Shown: piece by piece, positions 38,364-47,575 of the stretch | How positions within the stretch are numbered: the first letter of the stretch is position 1 | How the letters are laid out: every line of letters begins with the position of its first letter | Source: Kocuria sp. | GTDB taxonomy: Bacteria; Actinomycetota; Actinomycetes; Actinomycetales; Micrococcaceae | Length of the DNA: 64,000 nt | NCBI GenBank assembly: GCA_030524035.1 | Contig: JAUNHG010000001.1 | Span: 527,250 to 591,249, forward strand | Direction: 5' to 3' | Position numbers and translations under genes: made by a program | The notes under the pieces: model-generated | What the model was told of the DNA's origin: nothing | Databases searched by the model: none | The model's input: the letters and a program-made list of their open reading frames with translations, nothing else

Positions 38364-41300
38364 ATGAGCTCGAATTCATCAGGAGAAACATTGTCCCCCA
38401 CCCCGCACTTCCCCCAGGGTACGGTCTCTGTGCACGCCTGGACTCGGCAGATGGATGCCTATACGGGCCCGGATACACTGCTGGACTTCAACCAGGTGGA
38501 CAACGTTTGTATTGATCTCACGGAAGCCAACGCCTCTGGGCAGGCGCAGCTGCTGATGGGCCGTTCCACCAGGTTATCGACGATCCTTCGGGACTCCCAC
38601 GACTTTGCTCGTGCCGCAGCAGCAGCGCAGGCGTTGCGCACCAAGGTGCACGAACTGTCCACCCAGCATGGCCTGGACGCGGCGTATCTGGCAGCCGGGA
38701 CGGCATCATGGCTGGGGCAAGATCCCGCAACATCGGAAGAACACCTCAGCCTGGGTGCGTCCCACGGCGGTGGCCAACGCAGGTTCATTGCGCCGGTGCT
38801 CCTGGCCCCCATCACCATTAAACCGCGCCGTGACCACGGGGATTTTGACTTCAAATTGGTGGGCCCCGCACGGTTAAATCCTGCTTTGGTGCGGCGCCTG
38901 ATGGCTGATCATCACGTTGACCTCAGCACTGGTGAACTAACCGGTTTGGCGTACGGAACTAGACGCCTAGATCCTGCTCCGGTGCTGGAGACTCTGAGAT
39001 CTGTGGCCTCTCATGTGCCGGGTATGCATGTGGAACACCGTTTATTGGTATCGACTTTTGCGGATTTGCATGATCGCCCTAGTGATGATTCAGTGCCGGT
39101 GCGTACGGAGGTGGTGCGGGCGCTTGCCCAGCTCAAAGAACCTGGGGCGCAAGTTCCACAGATTCAGCCCATATCCTCTACCGCTGTTCCCCTAGATCAT
39201 CGGGACCCACAGGACGAGCTTCTGCTGTTGGACGCGGACGCTTCTCAGCAAGAAGTCGTGGATCTTGCCGCAGAAGGGCATTCTTTTGTGGTTCGAGCCG
39301 CTCCCGGCACAGGTCACATTGCAACTGCCGTGAATACCGTGGGTGCTTTGATCGCCCAAGGACGCTCCGTGCTGGTGCTGGCAGAACGCCGTTCCACCTT
39401 GGCTGACTTCCACCGCGGATTTGAGATGTTGGGATTAAGCTCAGCTGTGCTCAGGTTGGGGTCGCACTCCACTGGTGAAGATCTTGCCCAGCAACTCATC
39501 GCGGCCATCACCCGCAATGAACGTTCCACGGAACCCGACGTCGCTGCCTTGCACGAGCAGCTGCGTACTAGTCGCGCCAAGCTGGCCGGGCATATGGAGT
39601 CGTTGCACTCCCACCGCCCCCGGTGGGGTGCCTCCCCGTACCAAGCCATGCAGGCGTTGGCGGATCTCACCTCCCGCCCGGATGGCCCCCGCACCAAGGT
39701 GCGGTTTTCCCGCACGGTGCTGGATGCTTCGGCGAATAGACAAGACATCACCCGCCAATTGGAACGTGCCGCTGAATTAGGGGCCTTTGACGCATCCACG
39801 CTGGAAGGGCCGTGGGAGGGTGCGCGGCTGATCAATGAAGAAGAGACCAGGCAGGCGCGCCACCTGGCTCAATCGCTTCTGCTGGAATTGACCACATTGG
39901 AAACCGGCATGCGCAGGGTGTTGGCGGTATCCAACCTTCCCCCCGCCGCCACGGTTCCAGAGTGGGGTCAGCAGTTGCGTTTGCTGCAAGATGTCCGTGA
40001 TTCATTGCAACGGTTTACCCCGGATATTTTTGACCGCCCGGTGACTGACTTGATTGCGGCAACAGCTGCTGCGTCATGGCGCAAGGACCATGCCATCGAG
40101 ATGTCCGGATTGCAGCGTTCACGATTACGTAAAGCAGCTAAGGAGTACATCCGCCCTGGCGTGCGACTGCCTGATTTGCATTCCGCGTTGGTCAAGGTGC
40201 AGTCGGAAAGAGATCGCTGGCGTTCGTGGTCATCCACCCTGGAGCAGCCCAGTATCTCGGCAGATATCGACGATATCGCGGCTATTCACACCCGCTTTAT
40301 GCAGGATTTGGAGGGGTTGGCCGTTGCCCTGGAGGGTGCGGAAACCGGCAATGGGCTGATGGACCGTGATGCCCCGTCACTGCGGGAAGTGCTTAACGAC
40401 CTGATTGATGACGAAGATAACTTGGAAACCATCCCCGAACGCACCCTGTTGTTGGAAGGGCTCAGGGATCGCGGTTTGGGGGAGTTTATCGACAACCTAG
40501 TTCAGGAGCGCACACCACGGGAGAAAGTGTCTGACGAATTCGACTTGGCATGGTGGCAGTCGATTCTTGAAGCGATGGTGTCCGGGGATGAATTTGTGCC
40601 GATGACTGATGGCCCGTCTTTACGGGCCGCCGAACAGCAGTTTCGGCGTGCAGACTGGGCTCATGTGGCTTCCGGGGCTTCCCGTCTGGAATGGTCCTTG
40701 GCCCAACGATGGTCGCAGGTTGTCCGGGACAACCCGGAGGCTACTGGACAACTACGGGAGATGCTGCGAGCAGGCAATGCTCCGCTACATCAGTTGGTGC
40801 AAACATGTTCCCCGTTGGTGGGGACCCTGGTGCCGGTGTGGACGGCCAGCCCTTTGGTGCTTTCTGCCGCTCTACCGGACGATGTTTCTCTTGATGCCGT
40901 GGTGGTGTTGGACGGTGAATCCTCGCCGTTAGCCGCTGTGTTGCCGGCTGTCACGCGCGCCGATCAAGTCGTGGTTTTTGGTGATCCTGCGTTGGGGGTT
41001 CCACATCCTTTCACCGTGGCTCCTATGACCTCTGCACAGCCGTCTGCTCCTGCGGAGATTGACTCCGCGTACGACGCTATGGCCCGGGTGGTTCCGGAGC
41101 GGGTACTGACCACCATGTATCGGGATATGGACCCTGTGGTGTTCGATCAACTTAATCAGGATTTCTACGATTCTCAGTTGAACCGTATGCCCACCGCTGA
41201 TGCGGTGATTGGCGGTGCTCCTGCGTTGCAGGTGGAATATGTGGATGACGGTGTGGGTGCGCGCACGGCAGGTCACGAGGGCGTTCAGTCCCCGAATGCA

Positions 41301-42476
41301 GAAGTTCGGCGTGTGATTCAGTTGGTGCTGCAGCACGCAGCGACAACGCCCCAGCGGTCGTTGGCCGTGGTGACCCCCAGCGAAATCCATGCCAAAAGGG
41401 TGGCGCAGGGAATTCGTGCGGTGCTGGGGCAACGACCGGAAGTGGCGGATTTTTTCACGGCGGGTGCCGACTCATTCCGGGTGGTTGACCTTCGCAGGGC
41501 GGTGGGGCTACAACGTGACACGATTATTTTCAGTTTGGGCTTTGGTCGTGCTGATAACGGGCAGGTGGACCCGTATTTCGGTCAGCTGTCGGCGCGGCAC
41601 GGACGCCAAAATTTTGTGGTGGGTATGACCCGCGCCCGGTACCAGATGCTCGTGGTTTCTTCGGTGCGTCCGGATGATGTTCAACAGCGGGGTTTATATT
41701 CCGGTGCCCGTGATTTCTACCGGCTTTTGCAGAGGCTGGATCAGTCGGGCAACGTGCGGGAAGCCGAGGAGTTAGCCCCACTGGTCAGCCAGCCAGAGTC
41801 CGCTGATTCCGTGGAGCTTTCTGCTGACTATGAGCAGCAGTCATCACAGCAGGAGGAGCCGGTGGCGCAGCGCCCGGTACTGTCCTTGGTCCGCGATGGT
41901 GATACCCACGATTCTGTGATCAGCCGTGTGCCCAGCAGCCCAGGCGAGGCGGACGAAGAGGGTTCGCAGGATGCTGCAGCGGAGAAATCCGTAGAGGAGT
42001 CCGGGGGTGCTGAACAGCGGGTTGCTGTGGTGGTGCGCGATCCCATGGAGTTGGCGGATGCTGCGGTGCACGAGGATGCTTTGGTGCAGGATCTTTCGCA
42101 GCGTTTGGTGCGCCGTGGTGCAACGGTACGACACCATTTCCACGACGTGATTGACCTTGTGGCCTGGACAGATTCGGCCGAATCCCTGTCAGCCGGGGCG
42201 ATTGTCAAAGAACGAGGAGATACACAGGGCAAAGCGTTGCGGATACCCGTTGCCGTAGAGTCCGATGGATCCGCCCACTCAGCCAGTATGTCCGTGAGGG
42301 AGCGGGTACGTTTACGCCCTCAGAGTCTTGAACGCGCCGGGTGGAATTACCTCACCTTGTGGACTATTGAGGTGTTTACGGACCCGGATACCGTGGCGGA
42401 ATTGATCCGACGTTACCTTGGGTTGCCTACCGAAGGGGCATCTTTGGGGGCGACTGATACGGACGCGCACGCGTGA
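38364..42476 (+). CDS. Large SF1 helicase-like (AAA/DNA2-type) protein with degenerate ATPase motifs
   Basis: A 1370-aa cytosolic protein that follows guaA in Arthrobacter-like genomes. The N-terminal third is an unknown domain (DLTEANASG, QRRFIAPVLLAPI). The helicase core has DASQQEVVDLAAEG then APGTGHIATAVN: at the Walker A position the lysine is replaced by His318. The Walker B region reads AVVVLDGES near residue 849 instead of a DE pair. The second RecA-like half keeps VVDLRRAVGLQRD and GMTRARYQM. Residues 1120-1230 are acidic and low-complexity, then a C-terminal nuclease-like domain (RLRPQSLERAGW). Nucleotide hydrolysis is doubtful; a structural or DNA-binding role is possible. Confidence 0.8.
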   Translation: MSSNSSGETLSPTPHFPQGTVSVHAWTRQMDAYTGPDTLLDFNQVDNVCIDLTEANASGQAQLLMGRSTRLSTILRDSHDFARAAAAAQALRTKVHELSTQHGLDAAYLAAGTASWLGQDPATSEEHLSLGASHGGGQRRFIAPVLLAPITIKPRRDHGDFDFKLVGPARLNPALVRRLMADHHVDLSTGELTGLAYGTRRLDPAPVLETLRSVASHVPGMHVEHRLLVSTFADLHDRPSDDSVPVRTEVVRALAQLKEPGAQVPQIQPISSTAVPLDHRDPQDELLLLDADASQQEVVDLAAEGHSFVVRAAPGTGHIATAVNTVGALIAQGRSVLVLAERRSTLADFHRGFEMLGLSSAVLRLGSHSTGEDLAQQLIAAITRNERSTEPDVAALHEQLRTSRAKLAGHMESLHSHRPRWGASPYQAMQALADLTSRPDGPRTKVRFSRTVLDASANRQDITRQLERAAELGAFDASTLEGPWEGARLINEEETRQARHLAQSLLLELTTLETGMRRVLAVSNLPPAATVPEWGQQLRLLQDVRDSLQRFTPDIFDRPVTDLIAATAAASWRKDHAIEMSGLQRSRLRKAAKEYIRPGVRLPDLHSALVKVQSERDRWRSWSSTLEQPSISADIDDIAAIHTRFMQDLEGLAVALEGAETGNGLMDRDAPSLREVLNDLIDDEDNLETIPERTLLLEGLRDRGLGEFIDNLVQERTPREKVSDEFDLAWWQSILEAMVSGDEFVPMTDGPSLRAAEQQFRRADWAHVASGASRLEWSLAQRWSQVVRDNPEATGQLREMLRAGNAPLHQLVQTCSPLVGTLVPVWTASPLVLSAALPDDVSLDAVVVLDGESSPLAAVLPAVTRADQVVVFGDPALGVPHPFTVAPMTSAQPSAPAEIDSAYDAMARVVPERVLTTMYRDMDPVVFDQLNQDFYDSQLNRMPTADAVIGGAPALQVEYVDDGVGARTAGHEGVQSPNAEVRRVIQLVLQHAATTPQRSLAVVTPSEIHAKRVAQGIRAVLGQRPEVADFFTAGADSFRVVDLRRAVGLQRDTIIFSLGFGRADNGQVDPYFGQLSARHGRQNFVVGMTRARYQMLVVSSVRPDDVQQRGLYSGARDFYRLLQRLDQSGNVREAEELAPLVSQPESADSVELSADYEQQSSQQEEPVAQRPVLSLVRDGDTHDSVISRVPSSPGEADEEGSQDAAAEKSVEESGGAEQRVAVVVRDPMELADAAVHEDALVQDLSQRLVRRGATVRHHFHDVIDLVAWTDSAESLSAGAIVKERGDTQGKALRIPVAVESDGSAHSASMSVRERVRLRPQSLERAGWNYLTLWTIEVFTDPDTVAELIRRYLGLPTEGASLGATDTDAHA

Positions 42477-42697
42477 CCACCGCCAAGAAACCGCGTTCTG
42501 CGCGGGGAACCCGCCGCGCTACGGGTGGAACACCGGGTGGTGGGGGAGAAAATAACGCCCTTTTTCCTCGAGAGAACTATGAGTGGGGTGGATCGGAGAC
42601 AACAGACACTGACCCTGAGGACCCCAGAGCAGCGCAAGCGCAGCGTGAAGCACGTGCCGAATGGCTCAAAGCACAACGCCCGCCTCACTGGGGTTGA
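42473..42697 (+). CDS. Small conserved hypothetical protein
   Basis: A 74-aa hydrophilic protein, basic at the N-terminus and acidic in the middle, ending LKAQRPPHWG. The GTG start overlaps the helicase-like gene stop (GTGA). The last 13 bases overlap the convergent SAF gene. Small proteins with a PPHW-type end occur at this position in related genomes; no function is known to me. Confidence 0.65.
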   Translation: MTTAKKPRSARGTRRATGGTPGGGGENNALFPRENYEWGGSETTDTDPEDPRAAQAQREARAEWLKAQRPPHWG

Positions 42698-43536
42698 GCA
42701 GTGGCTGCAGAGGCATCTTGCGCCACCAACACCGGTACCAGTTCTTGACCGTCATGCGCCGCGATGCTCTGTGCGGTGTCGGCATCTGCCCCCACCACGA
42801 GGAGGTCTTGATTTGATTCCCCTGACGAGGACGACAGCAACCCGGTTGCTGGTTCCGTGGGATCAGCAACCCACAGCACAGTGACGTCGTGCGCTACCAC
42901 ATTGTGGCGGGGTGAGCCGGATTCATCATCTGAGGCAGATGGTGATGTTTGGGGGTCGGGCCGTTCCATGGTGAGGTTTTGATCACGGTGTATTAGGTCG
43001 ACGCGTTGGCCAGGGCGTAAGTGAGTGAGCGCTCCGGGGTCTGCCACTCGAACAGTTACTGCTGTGGTTCCTGTGGGTTGGCCAGCGAGGAGGTCTGGTC
43101 CAACCACACTGGAGGTGGTCAAGGGCTGACCCTCCACCATGGCGGTGGATAGGGTGAGTCCGACCCAGTCTTTGAGGTCGGTGGACGATGTGCTGGCGGG
43201 TAACAATCCCGCAGGGTACTGAACCACTTTAAGGTCGTCTGCCGTCAACGCCGTACCGGCTCCCACAGGACGTGAGGCCACCACCACGGGTTCGGTGTCC
43301 CGTTCGTTTGGGCTGAAGTGCAAGATCAGGATGGCTGTGGCAATGCTCAGCAACGCGGCAGCTACCAAGCGGCGTTTTCTGGAAATTGCTGTGCGTAGCT
43401 GCAATGCCAGGGGGTAGGTGGGCCGTGACGATAGTCGTACCCGGCGTTTTCCGCCCGGAGCAGGGCGTGCAGTGCCATGGCGTGAGCCGCGAAAAATAGT
43501 TGACCGTGACGTAGGACGTGAACCAGAAACCCGCAT
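42685..43536 (-). CDS. SAF domain protein, CpaB/RcpC-like
   Basis: A 283-aa protein with a basic N-terminus (about 55 residues), one membrane helix (RRLVAAALLSIATAILIL) and an outer SAF domain (VVVASRPVGAGTALTADDLKVVQYP), followed by a VTVRVADPGALTHLRPGQRVDLI strand region, as in CpaB of Flp/Tad pili. No pilus genes are near, so a pilus role is not shown. ATG 43536 is six bases after a TACCGT -10 box (leaderless). Confidence 0.8.
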   Translation of the reverse strand: MRVSGSRPTSRSTIFRGSRHGTARPAPGGKRRVRLSSRPTYPLALQLRTAISRKRRLVAAALLSIATAILILHFSPNERDTEPVVVASRPVGAGTALTADDLKVVQYPAGLLPASTSSTDLKDWVGLTLSTAMVEGQPLTTSSVVGPDLLAGQPTGTTAVTVRVADPGALTHLRPGQRVDLIHRDQNLTMERPDPQTSPSASDDESGSPRHNVVAHDVTVLWVADPTEPATGLLSSSSGESNQDLLVVGADADTAQSIAAHDGQELVPVLVAQDASAATAQPQ

Positions 43537-43542
43537 GCCAGC

Positions 43543-43548
43543 ACGGTA
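43543..43548 (-). promoter_or_regulatory. -10 box of a leaderless SAF-domain gene promoter
   Basis: TACCGT on the minus strand six bases before ATG 43536. Confidence 0.45.
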
Positions 43549-43649
43549 AGGGTTCGATGCCGAGGCATCCCAGGGAATCCCTGTGTATCTGTGGATTACC
43601 TGCTATGTGGAGGCGGTAGAAACTACATGTGGATCACCCAGGGCGTGGG

Positions 43650-43970
43650 TCAGTTTTCTGAAGACGATCCTGAAGATGAGGCTGCGGTGGTCGTGGAACT
43701 GGTCCCGGAATCTGTGGACGTCTTGGTATCGGTGGATGCCCCCGAATCCTTCTGAGCAGAGCCAGTGTCTGCAGAACCAGCCGAGGTGCTCGATTGGCGG
43801 GCATCGTTGCGGTAAAAACCGGAGCCCTTGAACACCACACCGACGGAGTTGAATTGTTTGCGCAGATCACCCCCGCACTCGGGGCACACAGTGAGGGGGG
43901 CGTCAGAAAAGGATTGACGCTGATCAAACTGATGATCACAGTCTTTGCACTTGTAGGCGTAGACGGGCAC
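43650..43970 (-). CDS. FmdB family zinc-ribbon protein
   Basis: A 106-aa protein: VPVYAYKCKDCDHQFDQRQSF with the first CxxC and CPECGG with the second, forming a zinc ribbon, then VVFKGSGFYRND, the FmdB core end, and a Ser/Thr/Gly-rich tail. Function in Actinobacteria is unknown. GTG 43970 has AGGAG nine bases upstream; the frame extending to 44021 is not needed. Confidence 0.92.
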   Translation of the reverse strand: MPVYAYKCKDCDHQFDQRQSFSDAPLTVCPECGGDLRKQFNSVGVVFKGSGFYRNDARQSSTSAGSADTGSAQKDSGASTDTKTSTDSGTSSTTTAASSSGSSSEN

Positions 43971-44057
43971 TGAACAACTCCTGAAGGTGCTGCTGAACGG
44001 GGCGGGAGGCCACGGAGGCACGGTGACCGCTGCGAATACGTGGACCGGGTCAAGATT

Positions 44058-44651
44058 CTACGCGGTGATTGGTCGAACCCCGGTTTCGGTCAGGACTGTA
44101 GGGATGCGGGCATCCCATGGATCGCAAGGTACCGCTCCGACGGGGAGGACTTCGTGGTCGAACACGCAGGCTATGCGCGGCACAGTGGGATCCAGGTGAG
44201 ACAGGAAAGAGTCGTAGTAGCCTCCGCCCATTCCCAAGCGTAAACCAGAGGTGTCTAGGGCAAGGGCGGGGACGAGGATCATGCCGGGGTGCTCTGGAGC
44301 AGGACGCCGGGCCCCGCTGGGCTCCGCCAAACCACCGGGGCCCGTTGGGGAAAAACGGGTGTGTTGATTCCATAAAGCCCACGACAGGCTGCGGTCTGGT
44401 CCGGTGACGGGTAACCAGACTTCCCGCGTGCTGCTGAGCTCTTCCAGCCCTGTTCTTAAGGGAGGCTCATGCTCCGTGGGAAAGTATGCCAGGATGGGGC
44501 CGCTGCTGTGGGTGTGGCAGAGCTGACGCAACCCAGCGGTGAATCCGGCTTGAGCCTGTGTGCGGAATGTGTCGGTGAACTCACGACGTTTCTGCCGTAG
44601 CGTGTGGCGTAATAGGCGTTTAGGGTCGTGGTCGTCAACATGTACGTTCAT
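44058..44651 (-). CDS. 5-formyltetrahydrofolate cyclo-ligase
   Basis: A 197-aa enzyme converting 5-formyl-THF to 5,10-methenyl-THF with ATP. N-terminal LLRHTLRQKRREF (folate/ATP contact), YFPTEHEPPL, and the signature GLRLGMGGGYYDSFLS. ATG 44651 gives the usual length; the 32 residues upstream in frame show no family similarity. A TAGAAT -10 box lies about 45 bases upstream. Confidence 0.93.
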   Translation of the reverse strand: MNVHVDDHDPKRLLRHTLRQKRREFTDTFRTQAQAGFTAGLRQLCHTHSSGPILAYFPTEHEPPLRTGLEELSSTREVWLPVTGPDRSLSWALWNQHTRFSPTGPGGLAEPSGARRPAPEHPGMILVPALALDTSGLRLGMGGGYYDSFLSHLDPTVPRIACVFDHEVLPVGAVPCDPWDARIPTVLTETGVRPITA

Positions 44652-44695
44652 GAACGGGATCTTCCCCACAGTGCTGTCCCCAGTGTGGGTGACGC

Positions 44696-44701
44696 ATTCT
44701 A
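44696..44701 (-). promoter_or_regulatory. -10 box upstream of the 5-FCL gene
   Basis: TAGAAT on the minus strand; predicted start about 38 bases before ATG 44651, with a GGGAAG site in the leader. Confidence 0.45.
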
Positions 44702-44871
44702 TGATTCGTAGGTCATGCGACTTGCGGGATGTAATGCTTGAATACATGACCTTGTCAGCTGAAATTATGACAAAAATTTATGGTTTAGGTGGGTGTAAGG
44801 CTTCCTACTTTGTGGGCTGTCTAGTGGTGATAGAGATCTAGGGCACTCTCGGCTAAATGGGTCACGTCAGA

Positions 44872-44877
44872 TATTCT
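44872..44877 (+). promoter_or_regulatory. -10 box of a leaderless galU promoter
   Basis: TATTCT seven bases before ATG 44885; no ribosome binding site. Confidence 0.6.
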
Positions 44878-44884
44878 CAGGCTC

Positions 44885-45796
44885 ATGACCGAAGAAAACG
44901 TCAAGCATCCTGTTCGGAAGGCCGTTCTGCCCGCAGCTGGCCTGGGTACGCGCTTTTTGCCAGCCACCAAGGCGACTCCTAAGGAAATGTTGCCCGTGGT
45001 GGATCGTCCGGCCATCCAGTACGTGGTACAGGAAGCCGTGGATGCTGGTTTGGATGACCTGTTGGTGATTACGGGTCGTTCCAAGCGAGCTCTTGAAGAC
45101 CATTTTGACCGCATCCCTTCCCTGGAAGATCAGCTTGAAGCGTCCGGAAAGCACAAGCTGCTTGAGGCTGTCCAGCATGCCTCTGACCTCGGTGATCTGC
45201 ACTACTTGCGGCAGGGGGATCCCAAAGGGCTGGGGCACGCAGTGCTGCGCGCTAAGACTCACGTAGGGCATGAGCCCTTCGCTGTTTTGCTGGGTGATGA
45301 TCTGATTGATGAGAAAGAAAACCTGCTCTCCGACATGATCGATGTTCAGGAGGCTACGGGCGCCACCGTTATTGCTCTGATGGAGGTTCCACAAGAATCC
45401 ATTAGCGCCTATGGCTGCGCTGACGTCAGCGTGGTGGAGGGCCAGGATTACGTCAAAGTGAATCGGCTGGTGGAAAAGCCGAAGCCCGAAGAAGCTCCTT
45501 CGAACTTGGCGATTATTGGTCGTTACGTGCTGCACCCGGAAGTGTTCAACGTTCTTGAACACACTGAACCTGGTGCCGGCGATGAAATTCAGTTGACTGA
45601 TGCCCTTCAGGAACTGGCTGCTCGCGACGACGAAGGTGGTGGCGTGTATGGCGTGATCTTCCGTGGGCGTCGTTACGACACTGGCGACAAACTGTCCTAC
45701 ATCAAGGCCAACATCACGATCGCCTCAGAGCGGGAAGATTTAGGGCCGGAGCTGCGGGAGTGGCTGGTGGACTTTGTTCAGGGGCTTGACGCCTGA
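44885..45796 (+). CDS. galU: UTP-glucose-1-phosphate uridylyltransferase GalU
   Basis: A 303-aa nucleotidyltransferase making UDP-glucose. Marks: VLPAAGLGTRFLPATKATPKEMLPVVDRPAIQYV (nucleotide and Mg loop), GHAVLRAK, FAVLLGDDL and LVEKPKPEEAPSNLAIIGRYVL. The last base of its stop is the first base of the next gene's ATG (TGATG). Confidence 0.96.
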   Translation: MTEENVKHPVRKAVLPAAGLGTRFLPATKATPKEMLPVVDRPAIQYVVQEAVDAGLDDLLVITGRSKRALEDHFDRIPSLEDQLEASGKHKLLEAVQHASDLGDLHYLRQGDPKGLGHAVLRAKTHVGHEPFAVLLGDDLIDEKENLLSDMIDVQEATGATVIALMEVPQESISAYGCADVSVVEGQDYVKVNRLVEKPKPEEAPSNLAIIGRYVLHPEVFNVLEHTEPGAGDEIQLTDALQELAARDDEGGGVYGVIFRGRRYDTGDKLSYIKANITIASEREDLGPELREWLVDFVQGLDA

Positions 45797-46434
45797 TGAA
45801 CCAGAGGGCCCTGTGGCCCGTGAGCTTATCCTGGGGAGATTTTCTGCTGCGCCCCATGCGTCCCGGCGATCGTGCCGAATGGGATGCAGTGCGGTGGCGC
45901 AATAAAGAATGGTTGACCCCCTGGGAAGCAACTCAACCCGAACCGTCTGAACGGCTTCCGTCGTTCAGGCGGTTCGTTCGTGAGCAGAATCAGGAGGCCC
46001 GTGCCGGGCGCACTCTGCCATGGTTGATCACTCAGCGCCGGGCACATGGTGGTGTTTATGAGCTGGTCGGCCAGCTCACGGTTGCCTCAATCATCCTGGG
46101 AGCTTTTCGGTCAGCGAGCATCGGATATTGGGTGGATAGCGCTTACGCCGGGCGTGGTATTGCCCCCATGGCGGTGGCTATGGCAAGCGATTACTGTTTT
46201 CAGTACCGCGCCCTCCACCGACTACAGATCAACATCCGGCCAGAAAACTCTGCGTCACTGCGTGTGGTGGAAAAACTGGGTTTTCGAGAAGAGGGCTACC
46301 ACAAGGACTATCTGCACATTGCGGGTCACTGGGCGGATCACCGGGCTTTTGCGCTGACCGCACCGGAAGTCCCTGACGGCCTTGTGGCAAGATTGACGGG
46401 CACTACCGTGGGTATCACGGTACGTGGTTCTTGA
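45796..46434 (+). CDS. RimJ-like GNAT N-acetyltransferase
   Basis: A 212-aa acetyltransferase with LRPMRPGDRAEWDAVR, SIGYWVDSAYAGRGIAPMAVAMASDY (acetyl-CoA loop) and RLQINIRPENSASLRVVEKLGFREEG, the RimJ/RimL signature. It is translationally coupled to galU (one-base overlap). In corynebacteria the order is galU, glp (MoeA-like), rimJ, glpR; here no glp lies between. Confidence 0.9.
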   Translation: MNQRALWPVSLSWGDFLLRPMRPGDRAEWDAVRWRNKEWLTPWEATQPEPSERLPSFRRFVREQNQEARAGRTLPWLITQRRAHGGVYELVGQLTVASIILGAFRSASIGYWVDSAYAGRGIAPMAVAMASDYCFQYRALHRLQINIRPENSASLRVVEKLGFREEGYHKDYLHIAGHWADHRAFALTAPEVPDGLVARLTGTTVGITVRGS

Positions 46435-46725
46435 GCCCCTCGACCTTATTTTGTCTACCGGGCGATGACGTTCATTTTTGTGATTTTTCGACGGTGAACG
46501 AGCGGTATGACATTGTTCAAGACACACCTAGTATTAAGCATTACACGGGTGTGATTCTCAGTTATTGTTGTGCTCGATCTGATGCTCGAGTACATATTTT
46601 TCAGCGTATAAATGACTGAAAGTTACCGGCGTCGATCCACTTCCCACCAACGTCGAGCATTCTCTAAAAAATCCGGCGCGGGTATACCTGAGCCCGCGAC
46701 CGATGACCCCCCAAGGAGTCAGGAT
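46435..46725. other. Intergenic region, 291 bp
   Basis: AT-richer than its surroundings. I see no confident promoter or terminator. The frame of the next gene reaches back to 46612, but those residues lack a ribosome binding site. Confidence 0.4.
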
Positions 46726-47553
46726 ATGGCCATCGGCGCAACCAAGAAGACGGAATCCGTCTTTGAGGGGCTGAACATTAAGTGGGACCGCACCATCATC
46801 TTTTTGTTGGGCTGCGCCGCTCTCTTCCTGGCCATTATCACGGGAATCTTGGCACCGCTGACCGTTGCGGTGACTTGGCCGTGGCCGGTGTTCCTCGTGT
46901 TGCTGGGTAGCGGATCCATTGCGGCTCTGCGGTATCTGGCTGTTCAAGAAAAGCGTGAACGTTCTGCTTACGCCGAAGGAGTCACTGCAACGGGCAGCGT
47001 GGTGGAAGATCGTCCGGCCAGCAGCACCACTGTGTTCAATAACGAGGAACATGTGGCGCAGGAAGCTGCGCGTCGTGCACAGCAACAACGCGCAGCCTTG
47101 GACTTGCCAGAAGACCAAGCATTCTTGGATGATCTTCGATTTGCTGAAGACCCAGATGGCGTGCAGTACACCCTGCCCGCTGGTGCGGATGAACCCCAGC
47201 AGCTTCCCGGTCGTCTCACCGAATCCGAATGGGACCCCGCCACCGCCTCCACAAAAGGTGTCCGGGATATCCCCACCCATGCGGAACTGGTGGCTGTGGC
47301 GAAAAAAGTTGCCGAACAATCCGCTCGATCCGCCGGTGCCACCTGGGATCCTGTTCCCGTACCCAAACCCACGTACGCGCGGACGGCAGTGGCTCATCGT
47401 GAAACACCGGAAGCCCTGGAAGTTCCCCAGACCCCGGCCGCTGACCGTGGGCAGAGCCTGAAAGATGCCGCTAAGGTGCCAGAACCTCCCATCCAAAAGG
47501 CAAGCAACGGGGGCATCGATGTCGATGATGTTCTCAACCGCCGCCGTGCGTGA
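46726..47553 (+). CDS. Two-helix membrane protein, GlpR-like divisome receptor candidate
   Basis: A 275-aa protein: short N-terminus, FEGLNIKWDRTI, two membrane helices (about 23-45 and 50-70), then a long acidic, proline-rich cytoplasmic tail ending IDVDDVLNRRRA. Position after rimJ downstream of galU matches glpR of corynebacteria, the membrane receptor of the gephyrin-like cell-division protein Glp; identity is inferred from synteny and architecture. ATG 46726 has AAGGAG nearby upstream and is preferred to ATG 46612. Confidence 0.6.
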   Translation: MAIGATKKTESVFEGLNIKWDRTIIFLLGCAALFLAIITGILAPLTVAVTWPWPVFLVLLGSGSIAALRYLAVQEKRERSAYAEGVTATGSVVEDRPASSTTVFNNEEHVAQEAARRAQQQRAALDLPEDQAFLDDLRFAEDPDGVQYTLPAGADEPQQLPGRLTESEWDPATASTKGVRDIPTHAELVAVAKKVAEQSARSAGATWDPVPVPKPTYARTAVAHRETPEALEVPQTPAADRGQSLKDAAKVPEPPIQKASNGGIDVDDVLNRRRA

Positions 47554-47575
47554 CCCCCATATTTCAAGGATTGTG

